From assembly GCF_018388465.1 (NCBI RefSeq), contig NZ_CP074404.1, positions 1,302,001-1,366,000 on the forward strand: a stretch of DNA of 64,000 nucleotides. The letters run 5' to 3'. Below the pieces are notes generated by a model. It made no database searches, was not told the DNA's origin, and saw only the letters and a program-made list of their open reading frames with translations. Position numbers and translations under genes: made by a program. Source of the DNA: Cellulomonas fengjieae. Its GTDB lineage: Bacteria > Actinomycetota > Actinomycetes > Actinomycetales > Cellulomonadaceae. This document shows positions 54,389 to 62,596 of this stretch, one piece after another. Position 1 is the first letter of the stretch. Every line of letters begins with the position of its first letter.

Positions 54389-56245
54389 GTGCCCTCCGCC
54401 CCACCCGCTCCTCCCGCGCGCCCCGAGTCGACCACCCGCGTGCTCCTGCGCCTGTTCCGCTGGGCGCGGCCGGCTCTGCCGCGGATCGCGCTCGGCGGGC
54501 TGACGGCACTGGGCGCGAGCCTGCTCGCGCTCGCCGTCCCGCAGGTGCTGCGCGTGATCGTCAACGGCCCGCTGCTCACCGAGGGGTCGCGGCGCGGCGT
54601 CGTGCTCGGCGCTCTCGTCGTGCTCGGGCTCGGCGTGCTGGAGGCCTTTCTCGTGTGGTGCCGGCGCGCCCTCATCCTCGGCCCCGGCACCACGGTCGAG
54701 CGGGACATGCGCACCGACCTGTTCCGGCACCTGCTCGACCTGCCCGTGGAGTTCCACGACCGCTGGTCCGGGGGTCAGCTGCTGTCGCGCATCATGTCCG
54801 ACCTGGGGACCATCCGGCGCTGGACCGTCTTCGGGCTGGTCATGCTGCTGGTCAGCAGCACCACGGTGGTCGTCGGCATCGGCTTGATGCTCGCGACCAG
54901 CTGGGTGCTCGGCCTGGTCTACCTGGTCGGCGCCGTGCCCATGATCTGGCTGAGCTTCCGGTTCCGCGAGGACTACAAGGTCGTCGCCCGCCTCGCCCGC
55001 GACCAGGCGGGGGACCTGGCCACGACCGTCGAGGAGTCGGTGCACGGAATCCGCGTGCTCAAGGCCTTCGGCCGGGGCGACGACGCGCTGGACGACTTCG
55101 CCCGGCAGGCGGACGAGCTGCGGACCACCGAGGTGCACAAGGCCCGGACCCTGTCGCGCGTCTCGTTCGCGCTCAGCGCGATCCCGGAGACCATCCTCAC
55201 CGTCTCGCTGGGCCTCGGCGTGGTCCTCACGTCGCGCGGCGAGCTCAGCGTCGGCGCGCTGGTCGCGTTCTTCGCGACGGCCGCCGTGGTCAACAACCCG
55301 GTGGAGCGGCTCGGAATGCTGCTCGCGATGACGCTGGACGCCAAGGCGGCGACCGACAGGTACCTGCAGGTGATGGACACGGGATCGACCGTGCGGGACC
55401 CGGAGCAGCCGGTCACGCTGCCCGTGCCGGACGCCGCGGGCTCGCGCGTCGAGCTGTCGGGGGTCCACTTCGCGCACCCGCCGACCGCCTCGCCCGACGG
55501 CCCCCGCGCCGGCGCCGAGATCCTCGCGGGGATCGACCTGGTGCTCGAGCCGGGGGAGACCATGGCGCTCGTCGGCCTGACCGGCAGCGGCAAGACCACC
55601 CTGCTGCAGCTGGTGCCCCGGCTCTACGACGTCACCGCCGGCCGCGTCCGGATCGACGGCGTGGACGTGCGTGACCTCACCCGCGCCGACCTGCGCTCGG
55701 CGGTGTCCATCGCGTTCGAGGACCCGATCCTGTTCTCGGCGTCCGTGCGGGAGAACGTCCTGCTCGGCACGGACCTGACCGGCCAGGCGGCGGACGACCT
55801 CGTCGCGGAGGCGCTCGACGTGGCGCGTGCGCGGTTCGCCTACGGGTTGCCGGACGGTCTCGACACCGTCATCGGCGAGGAGGGCCTCAGCCTGTCCGGC
55901 GGCCAGCGCCAGCGCATCGCCCTGGCCCGTGCGATCGCGGTCCGTCCACGGGTGCTGGTGCTCGACGACCCGCTCTCGGCGCTCGACGTCACCACAGAGG
56001 CCGCCGTCACCGCCCGGCTGCGGGAGATGCTCACCGGCACCACCACGCTCGTCGTCGCGCACCGGCCGTCGACGGTCGCGCTGGCGGACCGCGTGGCGGT
56101 CCTCGAGGACGGGCGGATCACCGGGGTCGGCCGGCACGCCGACCTGCTGTCCACCCACCCGCACTACCGCTACGTGCTCACCGCGCTGTCCGCGCTGGAT
56201 GCCGAGACGGACCAGACCGACGAGCTCGCGGAGGTCCGGCCGTGA
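54389..56245 (+). CDS. ABC exporter half-transporter, first subunit
   Basis: Protein of 618 residues: N-terminal six-helix membrane domain (LGGLTALGASLLALAVPQVL on) fused to an ATPase with Walker A LTGSGKTTLLQL, signature LSGGQRQRIALARA and VLDDPLSALDV. The GTG start is 43 nt after the SDR gene. Walker B ends DD rather than the usual DE, so the catalytic Glu is replaced by Asp, as in the degenerate site of heterodimeric exporters. It pairs with the next gene. The substrate is unknown. Confidence 0.9.
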   Translation: MPSAPPAPPARPESTTRVLLRLFRWARPALPRIALGGLTALGASLLALAVPQVLRVIVNGPLLTEGSRRGVVLGALVVLGLGVLEAFLVWCRRALILGPGTTVERDMRTDLFRHLLDLPVEFHDRWSGGQLLSRIMSDLGTIRRWTVFGLVMLLVSSTTVVVGIGLMLATSWVLGLVYLVGAVPMIWLSFRFREDYKVVARLARDQAGDLATTVEESVHGIRVLKAFGRGDDALDDFARQADELRTTEVHKARTLSRVSFALSAIPETILTVSLGLGVVLTSRGELSVGALVAFFATAAVVNNPVERLGMLLAMTLDAKAATDRYLQVMDTGSTVRDPEQPVTLPVPDAAGSRVELSGVHFAHPPTASPDGPRAGAEILAGIDLVLEPGETMALVGLTGSGKTTLLQLVPRLYDVTAGRVRIDGVDVRDLTRADLRSAVSIAFEDPILFSASVRENVLLGTDLTGQAADDLVAEALDVARARFAYGLPDGLDTVIGEEGLSLSGGQRQRIALARAIAVRPRVLVLDDPLSALDVTTEAAVTARLREMLTGTTTLVVAHRPSTVALADRVAVLEDGRITGVGRHADLLSTHPHYRYVLTALSALDAETDQTDELAEVRP

Positions 56246-58080
56246 GCGCCCCGGTGAGCACGCTGGCGACCGGTGGCTCGACGCCCGACGGGCCCGGCGA
56301 CGAGAGCACACGGGCGGAGTCCCGCCGCATCCGGCGGCGGTCGCTCACGCTGCTGCGCTCCCTGCTGCGCCCGGTCGCCGGCGCCGCCTGGGGGACCGCC
56401 GCCCTCGTCGTCGGCGCGCAGCTGGCCGCCGTCGCGGGACCGGCGCTCGTCGCCTACGGCATCGACCAGGGCCTGCCCGCCCTCACCGACGGCGACGCCG
56501 GACCGATCACCCTGGCCGCCGCCGCGTACCTCGTGGCCGCGCTCCTGGGCGGGCTGCTCACCGCGGCGACAGTCCGGGCGTCGGCCCGGGTGAGCCAGAC
56601 CATGCTGTACGACCTGCGCCGCCGCGTGTTCCGGCACACGCAGCGCCTCAGCCTGGAGTTCCACGAGAAGTACACGTCGGGCCGGATCATCTCCCGGCAG
56701 ACCTCCGACGTCGACGCCCTGCGCGAGCTGCTCGACGGCGGCGTGACCACGCTGGCCTCGGGCGTCCTGGCCATGGTGTTCACCGCGATCTCCCTCGCGC
56801 TGCTCGACTGGCGCAGCGGGCTGGTGCTGCTCATCGCCGTCGTGCCGGGCGTGATCCTCACGCGGTGGTTCCAGGTGCGGTCGCAGGTCCAGTACCGCAA
56901 GCAGCGCACGGCGGCGGCGCGGCTGATCGTGCGCTTCGTCGAGACCATGACCGGCATCCGCGCGGTGCAGGCGTTCCGCCGTGAGGCCCAGGTCGGTGCC
57001 GTCTACGGCGAGCTGGCCGAGGACTACCGCGACACCAACGCCCGGTCGATCCGGCTCAACGGCGTCTTCGACACGGGCCTGACGCTGATCGGCAACGTCA
57101 CCGTCGCGACGGTCCTGCTGGTAGGCGGCCTGCGTGCGCTCGACGGCGGCATCGAGGTCGGCGTGCTCGTCGCGGCGGTGCTCTACGCGCGGCGGTTCTT
57201 CAACCCGCTCGCGCAGATCGGGATGTTCTACAACTCGTTCCAGTCGGCGACGGCCGCCCTGGAGAAGCTCGCGTCGCTGCTCGCCGAGGAGCCGACGGTG
57301 CCCGAGCCCGCGCACCCGCGGCGGCTCGCGCACGCCCGCGGCGACGTGCGCTTCGACGGCGTCGAGTTCGGTTACGGCACGGGGCCGACGGTCCTGCCGC
57401 ACGTTGACCTGCACATCCCGGCCGGTCAGTCGCTTGCCCTCGTCGGCGAGACAGGGGCCGGGAAGTCGACGATCGCCAAGCTGCTCGCGCGGTTCTACGA
57501 CGTCCGCGAGGGCGCGGTCCGCCTCGACGGGCTCGACGTGCGCGAGATCGACCCGTCCGACCTGCGGCGGGCGGTCGTGATGGTGACCCAGGAGGCCTAC
57601 CTGTTCTCCGGGTCGATCGCGGCGAACATCGCGCTCGGCAAGCCGGACGCCACCCCCGAGCAGATCGAGGCCGCCGCCCGCGCCGTGGGCGTGCACGATC
57701 TCATCGCCTCGATGCCCGACGGGTACGACACCGAGGTCGACAAGCGCGGCGTGCGGCTCTCGGCCGGGCAGCGGCAGCTGGTGTCGTTCGCCCGCGCGTT
57801 CCTGGCGGACCCGGTGCTGCTGATCCTCGACGAGGCGACCAGCTCGCTGGACGTGCCGGGGGAGGCCCTGGTGCAGGTGGGTCTCCGGACGCTGCTCGCC
57901 GACCGGACCTCGGTCGTGATCGCGCACCGGCTCTCCACGGTCATGGGGTCGGACCGGGTCCTGGTGATCGACGACGGGCGGATCGTCGAGGACGGCTCAC
58001 CCGAGGACCTGGTGGCACGGGGTGGCCGGTTCGCCGAGCTGCACGCCGACTGGCAGCGCTCGCTGCGCCGCACGATGTAG
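56242..58080 (+). CDS. ABC exporter half-transporter, second subunit
   Basis: Protein of 612 residues with membrane domain followed by an ATPase: Walker A GETGAGKSTIAKLL, altered signature LSAGQRQLVSFARA and Walker B LLILDEATSSLDV with catalytic Glu. The GTG start overlaps the preceding stop (GTGA). One subunit with Asp and one with Glu at the catalytic position is the usual heterodimeric arrangement (BmrCD/TM287-288 type). Confidence 0.91.
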   Translation: MSAPVSTLATGGSTPDGPGDESTRAESRRIRRRSLTLLRSLLRPVAGAAWGTAALVVGAQLAAVAGPALVAYGIDQGLPALTDGDAGPITLAAAAYLVAALLGGLLTAATVRASARVSQTMLYDLRRRVFRHTQRLSLEFHEKYTSGRIISRQTSDVDALRELLDGGVTTLASGVLAMVFTAISLALLDWRSGLVLLIAVVPGVILTRWFQVRSQVQYRKQRTAAARLIVRFVETMTGIRAVQAFRREAQVGAVYGELAEDYRDTNARSIRLNGVFDTGLTLIGNVTVATVLLVGGLRALDGGIEVGVLVAAVLYARRFFNPLAQIGMFYNSFQSATAALEKLASLLAEEPTVPEPAHPRRLAHARGDVRFDGVEFGYGTGPTVLPHVDLHIPAGQSLALVGETGAGKSTIAKLLARFYDVREGAVRLDGLDVREIDPSDLRRAVVMVTQEAYLFSGSIAANIALGKPDATPEQIEAAARAVGVHDLIASMPDGYDTEVDKRGVRLSAGQRQLVSFARAFLADPVLLILDEATSSLDVPGEALVQVGLRTLLADRTSVVIAHRLSTVMGSDRVLVIDDGRIVEDGSPEDLVARGGRFAELHADWQRSLRRTM

Positions 58081-58185
58081 CGGACCCGCCTGTTCGACGC
58101 GGGCACCGGGTTCCTGCCCGCGGAGGAGTTCGCGGACCTCTGGCCGGGCACGCCGTGCCTCCTGATGGCCAAGCCCTTGATCTGA
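58081..58185 (+). pseudogene. Orphan 34-codon C-terminal fragment after the exporter
   Basis: Directly after the TAG of the exporter gene the same frame stays open for 34 codons: RTRLFDAGTGFLPAEEFADL then WPGTPCLLMAKPLI and a TGA. The composition is protein-like and LWPGTPCLLM looks like the end of a real protein, but no start codon exists and the family is not recognised. It is either a gene remnant or a readthrough extension. Confidence 0.35.
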
Positions 58186-58191
58186 GCCTCC

Positions 58192-60291
58192 TCAGCCGCC
58201 CAGCTGGACGCGCAGGATCCGCTCGTTGCTGTTGTTCGCGATGCTGTCCTTGTCCCCGGCGTTGGTCGTGGTCAGCCAGAGGCCGCCCCCGGGCGCCGGC
58301 TCGACGGTCCGTAGCCGGCCGTACGTCCCGCTGAAGAAGGTCTGCAGGTTGGTCAGCGAGCTGCCGCTGATCTCGGCGCGGTACAGCCGTGCGCCGCGCG
58401 CGCACGCGACGTAGAGCGCGTCGCGCACGATCGCGATGCCCGAGCAGGACCCCTCGGCGGTCGGGTAGGTGCGCTTGGGCGCCACGTATCCCGCGGTGCC
58501 GCACGTACCGACCGTGCCCTCGCAGGCGGGCCAGCCGTAGTTGCCGCCCCTGACGATGAGGTTGGTCTCGTCCATCACGGAGTTGCCGAACTCCTGCTCC
58601 CAGAGCCGGCCCTGCGAGTCGAACGCGATGCCCTGGGGGTTGCGGTGGCCGTAGCTCCACACGTAGTTGCCGAACGGGTTGTCCGACGGCACGGAGCCGT
58701 CCGGGTTGAGCCGCAGAACCTTGCCGGCGAGGTTCGAGGTGTTCTGCGCGTAGTCGCCGTTCTGCGCGTCGCCCGTCGCCGCGTAGAGCTTGCCGTCGGG
58801 ACCGAACCGCAGCCGCCCGCCGTTGTGGTATTTGTTGCGCGGGATCCCGGTCACCAGGACCTGCAGGCTGCTGTTGACCAGCGCGTTGTCCACCAGCTTG
58901 ATCCGCACGATCCGGTTGTCCGTGGCCGAGGTGTGCATCAGGTACACCCACTGGTCGGTGGCGAAGGTCGGCGACAGGGCCAGTCCGAGCAGGCCGCCCT
59001 CACCGTCGGTGCCCTGGACGTTGGGCGGGGTGCCGACGACGGTCTTGGTCCCGGTGGCCGGGTCGAGCCGCACGACCTGGTGCGCGTCCCGCCGGGTGTA
59101 CAGGACCGAGCCGTCCGGCAGGGTGTCCAGGCCCCACGGGATGTCGGTCTCGGTGGTCACCTGCCGCACCCCGCACACCGCGGTGCCGCAGGCGGCTCCG
59201 GTGGTCACGGACGTCGCCGCGCTCGCCGCGGACGCGTTCCCTGCGGCGTCCCGCGCGACGACCGTGTAGGAGTACGCGGTGTTCGCCGCCAGACCGCTGT
59301 CCACGAACGTGGTGGCAGGCGGCGCGCTGGCCGTACCCGTCACGGTGCCGACGACGGTTCCGCCGCGCCGGACCTCGTACGTGCGGACACCGACGTTGTC
59401 CGTGGACGCCGCCCAGCTCAGCGTGACCGTGGTGCCGGAGACCGCGGCCGTGGGACGGCCCGGCGCGCTGGGTGGCTGCGTGTCCGTCTGGCACTGCGGG
59501 ACCGTGATCGTCACGGTCGTGCTGGCCTGCGACACGTTGCCCGCCGCGTCGCGGGCGTTCACGTACAGGCCCCACACCGCGCCGCCGACGACGGGCAGGC
59601 TGGTGGACAGCGTGCTGCCGCTCACCGACGTCATGAGCTGGCCGTCGTGGTAGATGTCGTAGAACCGGACGCCCACAGCATCGGTCGAGGCGTCCCAGGC
59701 GAACGTCACGGTGTTGCAGGTCAGGTTGCTGACCCGGGGGTTGGCCGGAACGGTCGGCGGGGTCGTGTCGGCGGTGCGCAAGGTCGTGGTCCAGCTCTGG
59801 TTGGTCTGTCCGTTGCACGTCCACATGGCGACCGCGGTCCCGTTGGCGGTGCCCCGGCCGGTGACGTCCAGGCAGAGCCCGGACTGCACGCCGACGATCG
59901 TCCCGTTGGTCTGCAGGGTCCACTTCTGGTTCGCCCCGCCGTGGCAGCGGTAGATCTGCACGACCGCGGGTGCAGTGACGTCCTGACCGGCGACGTCCAG
60001 GCACGTGGTCGTGTTGTAGACCTGCAGCTCGCCGGCCGTCGTCAGCGTCCACGCCTGGCTGGGTCCGCCGTGGCAGTCCTGGATCGACACGCGGGTCCCG
60101 GACGTCTGTGCGCCGCCGTTGACCTCGAGACAGCGCCCCGAGCCGACCCCTGTGATGGTGGCGGGGCCGGCGACCACCGCCATCGGGACAGCGGCTGTCG
60201 GGACCGCGGCCGGAGCCGGGGCCGCGAGGGTGAGGACGAGAGCCGCCACGGCGACGAGCGTCGCCGGGATCCTGGTCGAGTTCCACCGCAT
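58192..60291 (-). CDS. Secreted ricin-lectin / FN3 / PQQ-type sugar dehydrogenase
   Basis: Multidomain exported protein of 699 residues. It has a signal peptide (about 1-30, ending APAPAA), a beta-trefoil ricin lectin/CBM13 domain (about 42-170, with CLDVAGQ-type QxW repeats), two fibronectin type III domains (about 176-264 and 270-365) and a six-bladed soluble glucose/sorbosone dehydrogenase domain (380-699) showing IPWGLDTLPDGSVLYTRRD, GEGGLLGLALSP, YHNGGRLRFGPDGKLY and GHRNPQGIAFD. It likely oxidises a sugar end group on polysaccharide to which the lectin binds. No PQQ biosynthesis genes are in the window. Confidence 0.88.
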   Translation of the reverse strand: MRWNSTRIPATLVAVAALVLTLAAPAPAAVPTAAVPMAVVAGPATITGVGSGRCLEVNGGAQTSGTRVSIQDCHGGPSQAWTLTTAGELQVYNTTTCLDVAGQDVTAPAVVQIYRCHGGANQKWTLQTNGTIVGVQSGLCLDVTGRGTANGTAVAMWTCNGQTNQSWTTTLRTADTTPPTVPANPRVSNLTCNTVTFAWDASTDAVGVRFYDIYHDGQLMTSVSGSTLSTSLPVVGGAVWGLYVNARDAAGNVSQASTTVTITVPQCQTDTQPPSAPGRPTAAVSGTTVTLSWAASTDNVGVRTYEVRRGGTVVGTVTGTASAPPATTFVDSGLAANTAYSYTVVARDAAGNASAASAATSVTTGAACGTAVCGVRQVTTETDIPWGLDTLPDGSVLYTRRDAHQVVRLDPATGTKTVVGTPPNVQGTDGEGGLLGLALSPTFATDQWVYLMHTSATDNRIVRIKLVDNALVNSSLQVLVTGIPRNKYHNGGRLRFGPDGKLYAATGDAQNGDYAQNTSNLAGKVLRLNPDGSVPSDNPFGNYVWSYGHRNPQGIAFDSQGRLWEQEFGNSVMDETNLIVRGGNYGWPACEGTVGTCGTAGYVAPKRTYPTAEGSCSGIAIVRDALYVACARGARLYRAEISGSSLTNLQTFFSGTYGRLRTVEPAPGGGLWLTTTNAGDKDSIANNSNERILRVQLGG

Positions 60292-60428
60292 GGTCTGCTC
60301 CTGCCGCGCCGTCGGGGGAGGTGCCGGGGCGACTCCGTCCAGTCATCGCCGGATGTCACTCTGTCGCAGATCGCGGCGACCCGCCAGGGAGGTCCGGCGT
60401 CGGCCTGGACCTCCCCGGCGTGTCGTCC

Positions 60429-61184
60429 CTACAGGTGCCGTGCCGCGTACTCGTGCAGCGCGTCGCGGACGAACGTCGCCCCCGCCTGCCCGCCGTAGTT
60501 CGCGGCGAACCGGTCGTCGGCGACGTACATGTCGGCCAGGCCGAGCACGTACTCCTTGACCGGTGCGGTGCCGTGCCCGGGCGTGCCCGGCACGGCGCCG
60601 AGCCAGGCGACGTGCCGCCGTGCCAGCTCCTCCGCCCCGTCGGACGCCGGGTCTGTGCCGGCCTCGGCGGCCTGCGCCCAGTCCGTCGCGAGGCGTGCGG
60701 TCGTCGCCTTCCACCCGGCGCGCTCATCCTCGCTCAACCCACGCCACCAGGCGTCGGACGACGCGTAGGCGTCCGTACCCCAGCGCTGCTCGACCTCGTC
60801 CTTGTACTGCGTGTGGTCGAACCCGTCGAACATCTCCTCGGCCATGATCGGCCCGCCCTCCTGTCGTGCGGTGATGGTCCGTTCGACCGACGCGGCCTGC
60901 CGCGCCAGTCGTCGCTGCTCGCTGCGCAGCCAGTCGAGGTGGTGACGCAGTGCGGTGACCTCGTCCTGCTCACGCTGCAGCACCCGGCTGATGTCGGGCA
61001 GGCCCAGGCCGAGCCCGCGCAGCAGCAGGATCCGCTGCAGCCGGACCAGGGCCCGGTCGTCGTACCAGCGGTAGCCGTTGTCGCCGACCCGGCTGGGCTC
61101 GAGCAGCCCGATCGCGTCGTAGTGCCGCAGCGTGCGGCTGGTGGTGCCCGTCAGACGGGCGACCTCCTGGATCGAGGCCTCCAT
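60429..61184 (-). CDS. TipA-like MerR-family regulator
   Basis: Regulator of 251 residues: MerR DNA-binding domain (IQEVARLTGTTSRTLRHYDA to about 70), a coiled-coil dimer helix (EQDEVTALRHHLDWLRSEQ) and a C-terminal TipAS-like ligand domain (EEMFDGFDHTQYKDEVEQRW onward) that in TipA binds thiopeptide antibiotics. The ATG at 61184 follows GAGAGGA. Its own promoter has the classical MerR layout, so it is probably autoactivated by a drug-like ligand. Confidence 0.88.
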   Translation of the reverse strand: MEASIQEVARLTGTTSRTLRHYDAIGLLEPSRVGDNGYRWYDDRALVRLQRILLLRGLGLGLPDISRVLQREQDEVTALRHHLDWLRSEQRRLARQAASVERTITARQEGGPIMAEEMFDGFDHTQYKDEVEQRWGTDAYASSDAWWRGLSEDERAGWKATTARLATDWAQAAEAGTDPASDGAEELARRHVAWLGAVPGTPGHGTAPVKEYVLGLADMYVADDRFAANYGGQAGATFVRDALHEYAARHL

Positions 61185-61222
61185 ACGTCGTCCTCTCGTG
61201 TGCGGACCGGTTGACCTGCTCC

Positions 61223-61253
61223 ACGGTAGGAGTTGACGCAGCGTCAAGGTCAA
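61223..61253 (-). promoter_or_regulatory. MerR-type promoter with 19-bp spacer and dyad operator
   Basis: On the minus strand -35 TTGACC (plus 61248-61253) and -10 TACCGT (plus 61223-61228) are 19 bp apart instead of 17. The spacer contains the perfect dyad TTGACGCAGCGTCAA (61233-61247). This is the arrangement MerR proteins untwist. The -35 overlaps the stop codon of the HAD gene. Confidence 0.8.
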
Positions 61254-61918
61254 GCGGTCGCAGCCAACCGGCGCAAGATCGTCCGCGTGAGCTCGGCAGG
61301 GGAGTCCACGAGCTCGGCGGCGCCCGCCGACTCCAGCTCGCCAGCGGCCGCGTAGCCCCACGTCACCCCGATGGTGTCGATCCCGTGCGCACGCGCGCCG
61401 AGCACGTCGTGCTCCCGGTCGCCCACCATGAGGACGGGCCCGGCGTCCCGGTTCGCGGCCAGCGCCGCCTCGATGACCTGCGCCTTGGTCGAGGTCGCCT
61501 CGTCCAGCGGTGCGCCGAAGACGCCGTCCACGAGGGCGCTGAGACCGAAGGCGTCGCAGATCGGGCGGGCGTACAGCTCGGGCTTGGACGTGGCGACGGC
61601 GAGTCGCAGACCCGCCGACCGCAGCTCGCGGAGCATCTGGGGGATGCCCTCGTAGACGCTGTTGCCGGTGATCATCCTGGTCACGAAGACCTCCCGGTAC
61701 GCCCGCACGGCCTCGGTGACCCGGTCCGGGGGCACGCCGTGCGCGGGGAAGCTCGACGTGATCGGCGGCCCGACGAACGAGCGCAGCGTCGTCGGCGACG
61801 GCACCGCGAGACCGAGGGCGCGGTAGGTGTCCGCGATCGAGGCGGTGATGCCGGGTGCGGAGTCGGTGAGCGTTCCGTCGAGGTCGAGCAGGACGAGGGG
61901 GACGCGGGGTGAGGTCAC
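61250..61918 (-). CDS. HAD-superfamily hydrolase, phosphoglycolate phosphatase-like
   Basis: Phosphatase of 222 residues with motif I LLDLDGTLTDSAPG (nucleophile and acid Asp), motif II VATSKPELY, and motif III/IV Lys then MVGDREHDVLGARAHG. The helical cap is inserted after motif I. It resembles Gph/PhnX-type enzymes; the substrate is not known. The GTG start is divergent from pnuC. It is followed on the same strand by the MerR gene. Confidence 0.88.
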   Translation of the reverse strand: MTSPRVPLVLLDLDGTLTDSAPGITASIADTYRALGLAVPSPTTLRSFVGPPITSSFPAHGVPPDRVTEAVRAYREVFVTRMITGNSVYEGIPQMLRELRSAGLRLAVATSKPELYARPICDAFGLSALVDGVFGAPLDEATSTKAQVIEAALAANRDAGPVLMVGDREHDVLGARAHGIDTIGVTWGYAAAGELESAGAAELVDSPAELTRTILRRLAATA

Positions 61919-61942
61919 CCCTCGATGATGCCTGGTGACACG

Positions 61943-61955
61943 GGCAACGGTTGCC
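61943..61955. promoter_or_regulatory. Inverted repeat in the HAD-pnuC divergent region
   Basis: GGCAAC-G-GTTGCC is a perfect 6-bp inverted repeat with a single central base. It lies just upstream of the proposed pnuC promoter, where an operator would be expected. Which regulator binds is unknown. Confidence 0.35.
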
Positions 61956-61973
61956 GCGGCCTACGCTTTCGGC

Positions 61974-62006
61974 ATGGCGACGACGAGCATTGCGCAGGCC
62001 CCCTGA
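61974..62006 (+). CDS. Putative 10-codon leader peptide before pnuC
   Basis: ATG at 61974 opens MATTSIAQAP and stops at 62004-62006, two bases before the pnuC ATG. TACGCT at 61962-61967 is a good -10, placing the transcript start at or next to this ATG, so it would be a leaderless start. pnuC itself has no clear ribosome-binding site, so its translation may depend on termination of this short frame. Inference only. Confidence 0.4.
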   Translation: MATTSIAQAP

Positions 62007-62008
62007 CC

Positions 62009-62596
62009 ATGGGCTGGATCGAGATCCTCGGGTTCGTGACCGGTGCCGCGTGCGTCTGGCTCGCCGCCCGCGAGAACGTCTGGAACTTCCCCGTCGGCAT
62101 CGTGAACACCGGGTTGTTCCTGGTCCTGTTCGCGTCGACCGGGCTGTACGCCAACGCAGGGCTGCAGGTGGTCTACCTCGTCCTGAACGGGCTCGGGTGG
62201 TACTGGTGGCTCCGGGGCGGCCGGGACAACGGCGTGCTCACGGTGCGCCGCACGCCCCGGGCCGCGTGGGTGGTCGGGGTCGTGGCGGTCGTCGTGCTGA
62301 CCGCCGTCCTCACGGTGACGCTGCGCGACGTCTCGGCCGCGCCGTTCGGGGACTCGCTCACGACGTCGCTCAGCCTCGTCGCGCAGCTGATGATGGGGCG
62401 CAAGTGGCTCGGCAGCTGGGCCGTGTGGATCGTCACCGACGTGCTGCTGGTCGGGCTCTACCTGAGCCAGGGCCTGTACCTGACGGCGGCGCTGTACGTC
62501 CTGTTCATCGGCCTGTGCGTGCAAGGTGTCGTCCGGTGGCGCCGCGCGCTGGCGGCAGCGCAGACGCCGCGCGTCCCGGCGGCGGTCGTGGCGTGA
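62009..62596 (+). CDS. pnuC: PnuC-type nicotinamide riboside (vitamin) transporter
   Basis: Membrane protein of 195 residues with about seven hydrophobic segments. PnuC signatures are WNFPVGIVNTGLFLVLF near residue 26, VYLVLNGLGWYWWLRGG near 54 and KWLGSWAVWIVTDVLLVGLY near 132. It imports nicotinamide riboside by facilitated diffusion, trapped by phosphorylation. The nadR-like kinase gene overlaps its stop (GTGA), which fixes the substrate assignment. Confidence 0.93.
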   Translation: MGWIEILGFVTGAACVWLAARENVWNFPVGIVNTGLFLVLFASTGLYANAGLQVVYLVLNGLGWYWWLRGGRDNGVLTVRRTPRAAWVVGVVAVVVLTAVLTVTLRDVSAAPFGDSLTTSLSLVAQLMMGRKWLGSWAVWIVTDVLLVGLYLSQGLYLTAALYVLFIGLCVQGVVRWRRALAAAQTPRVPAAVVA

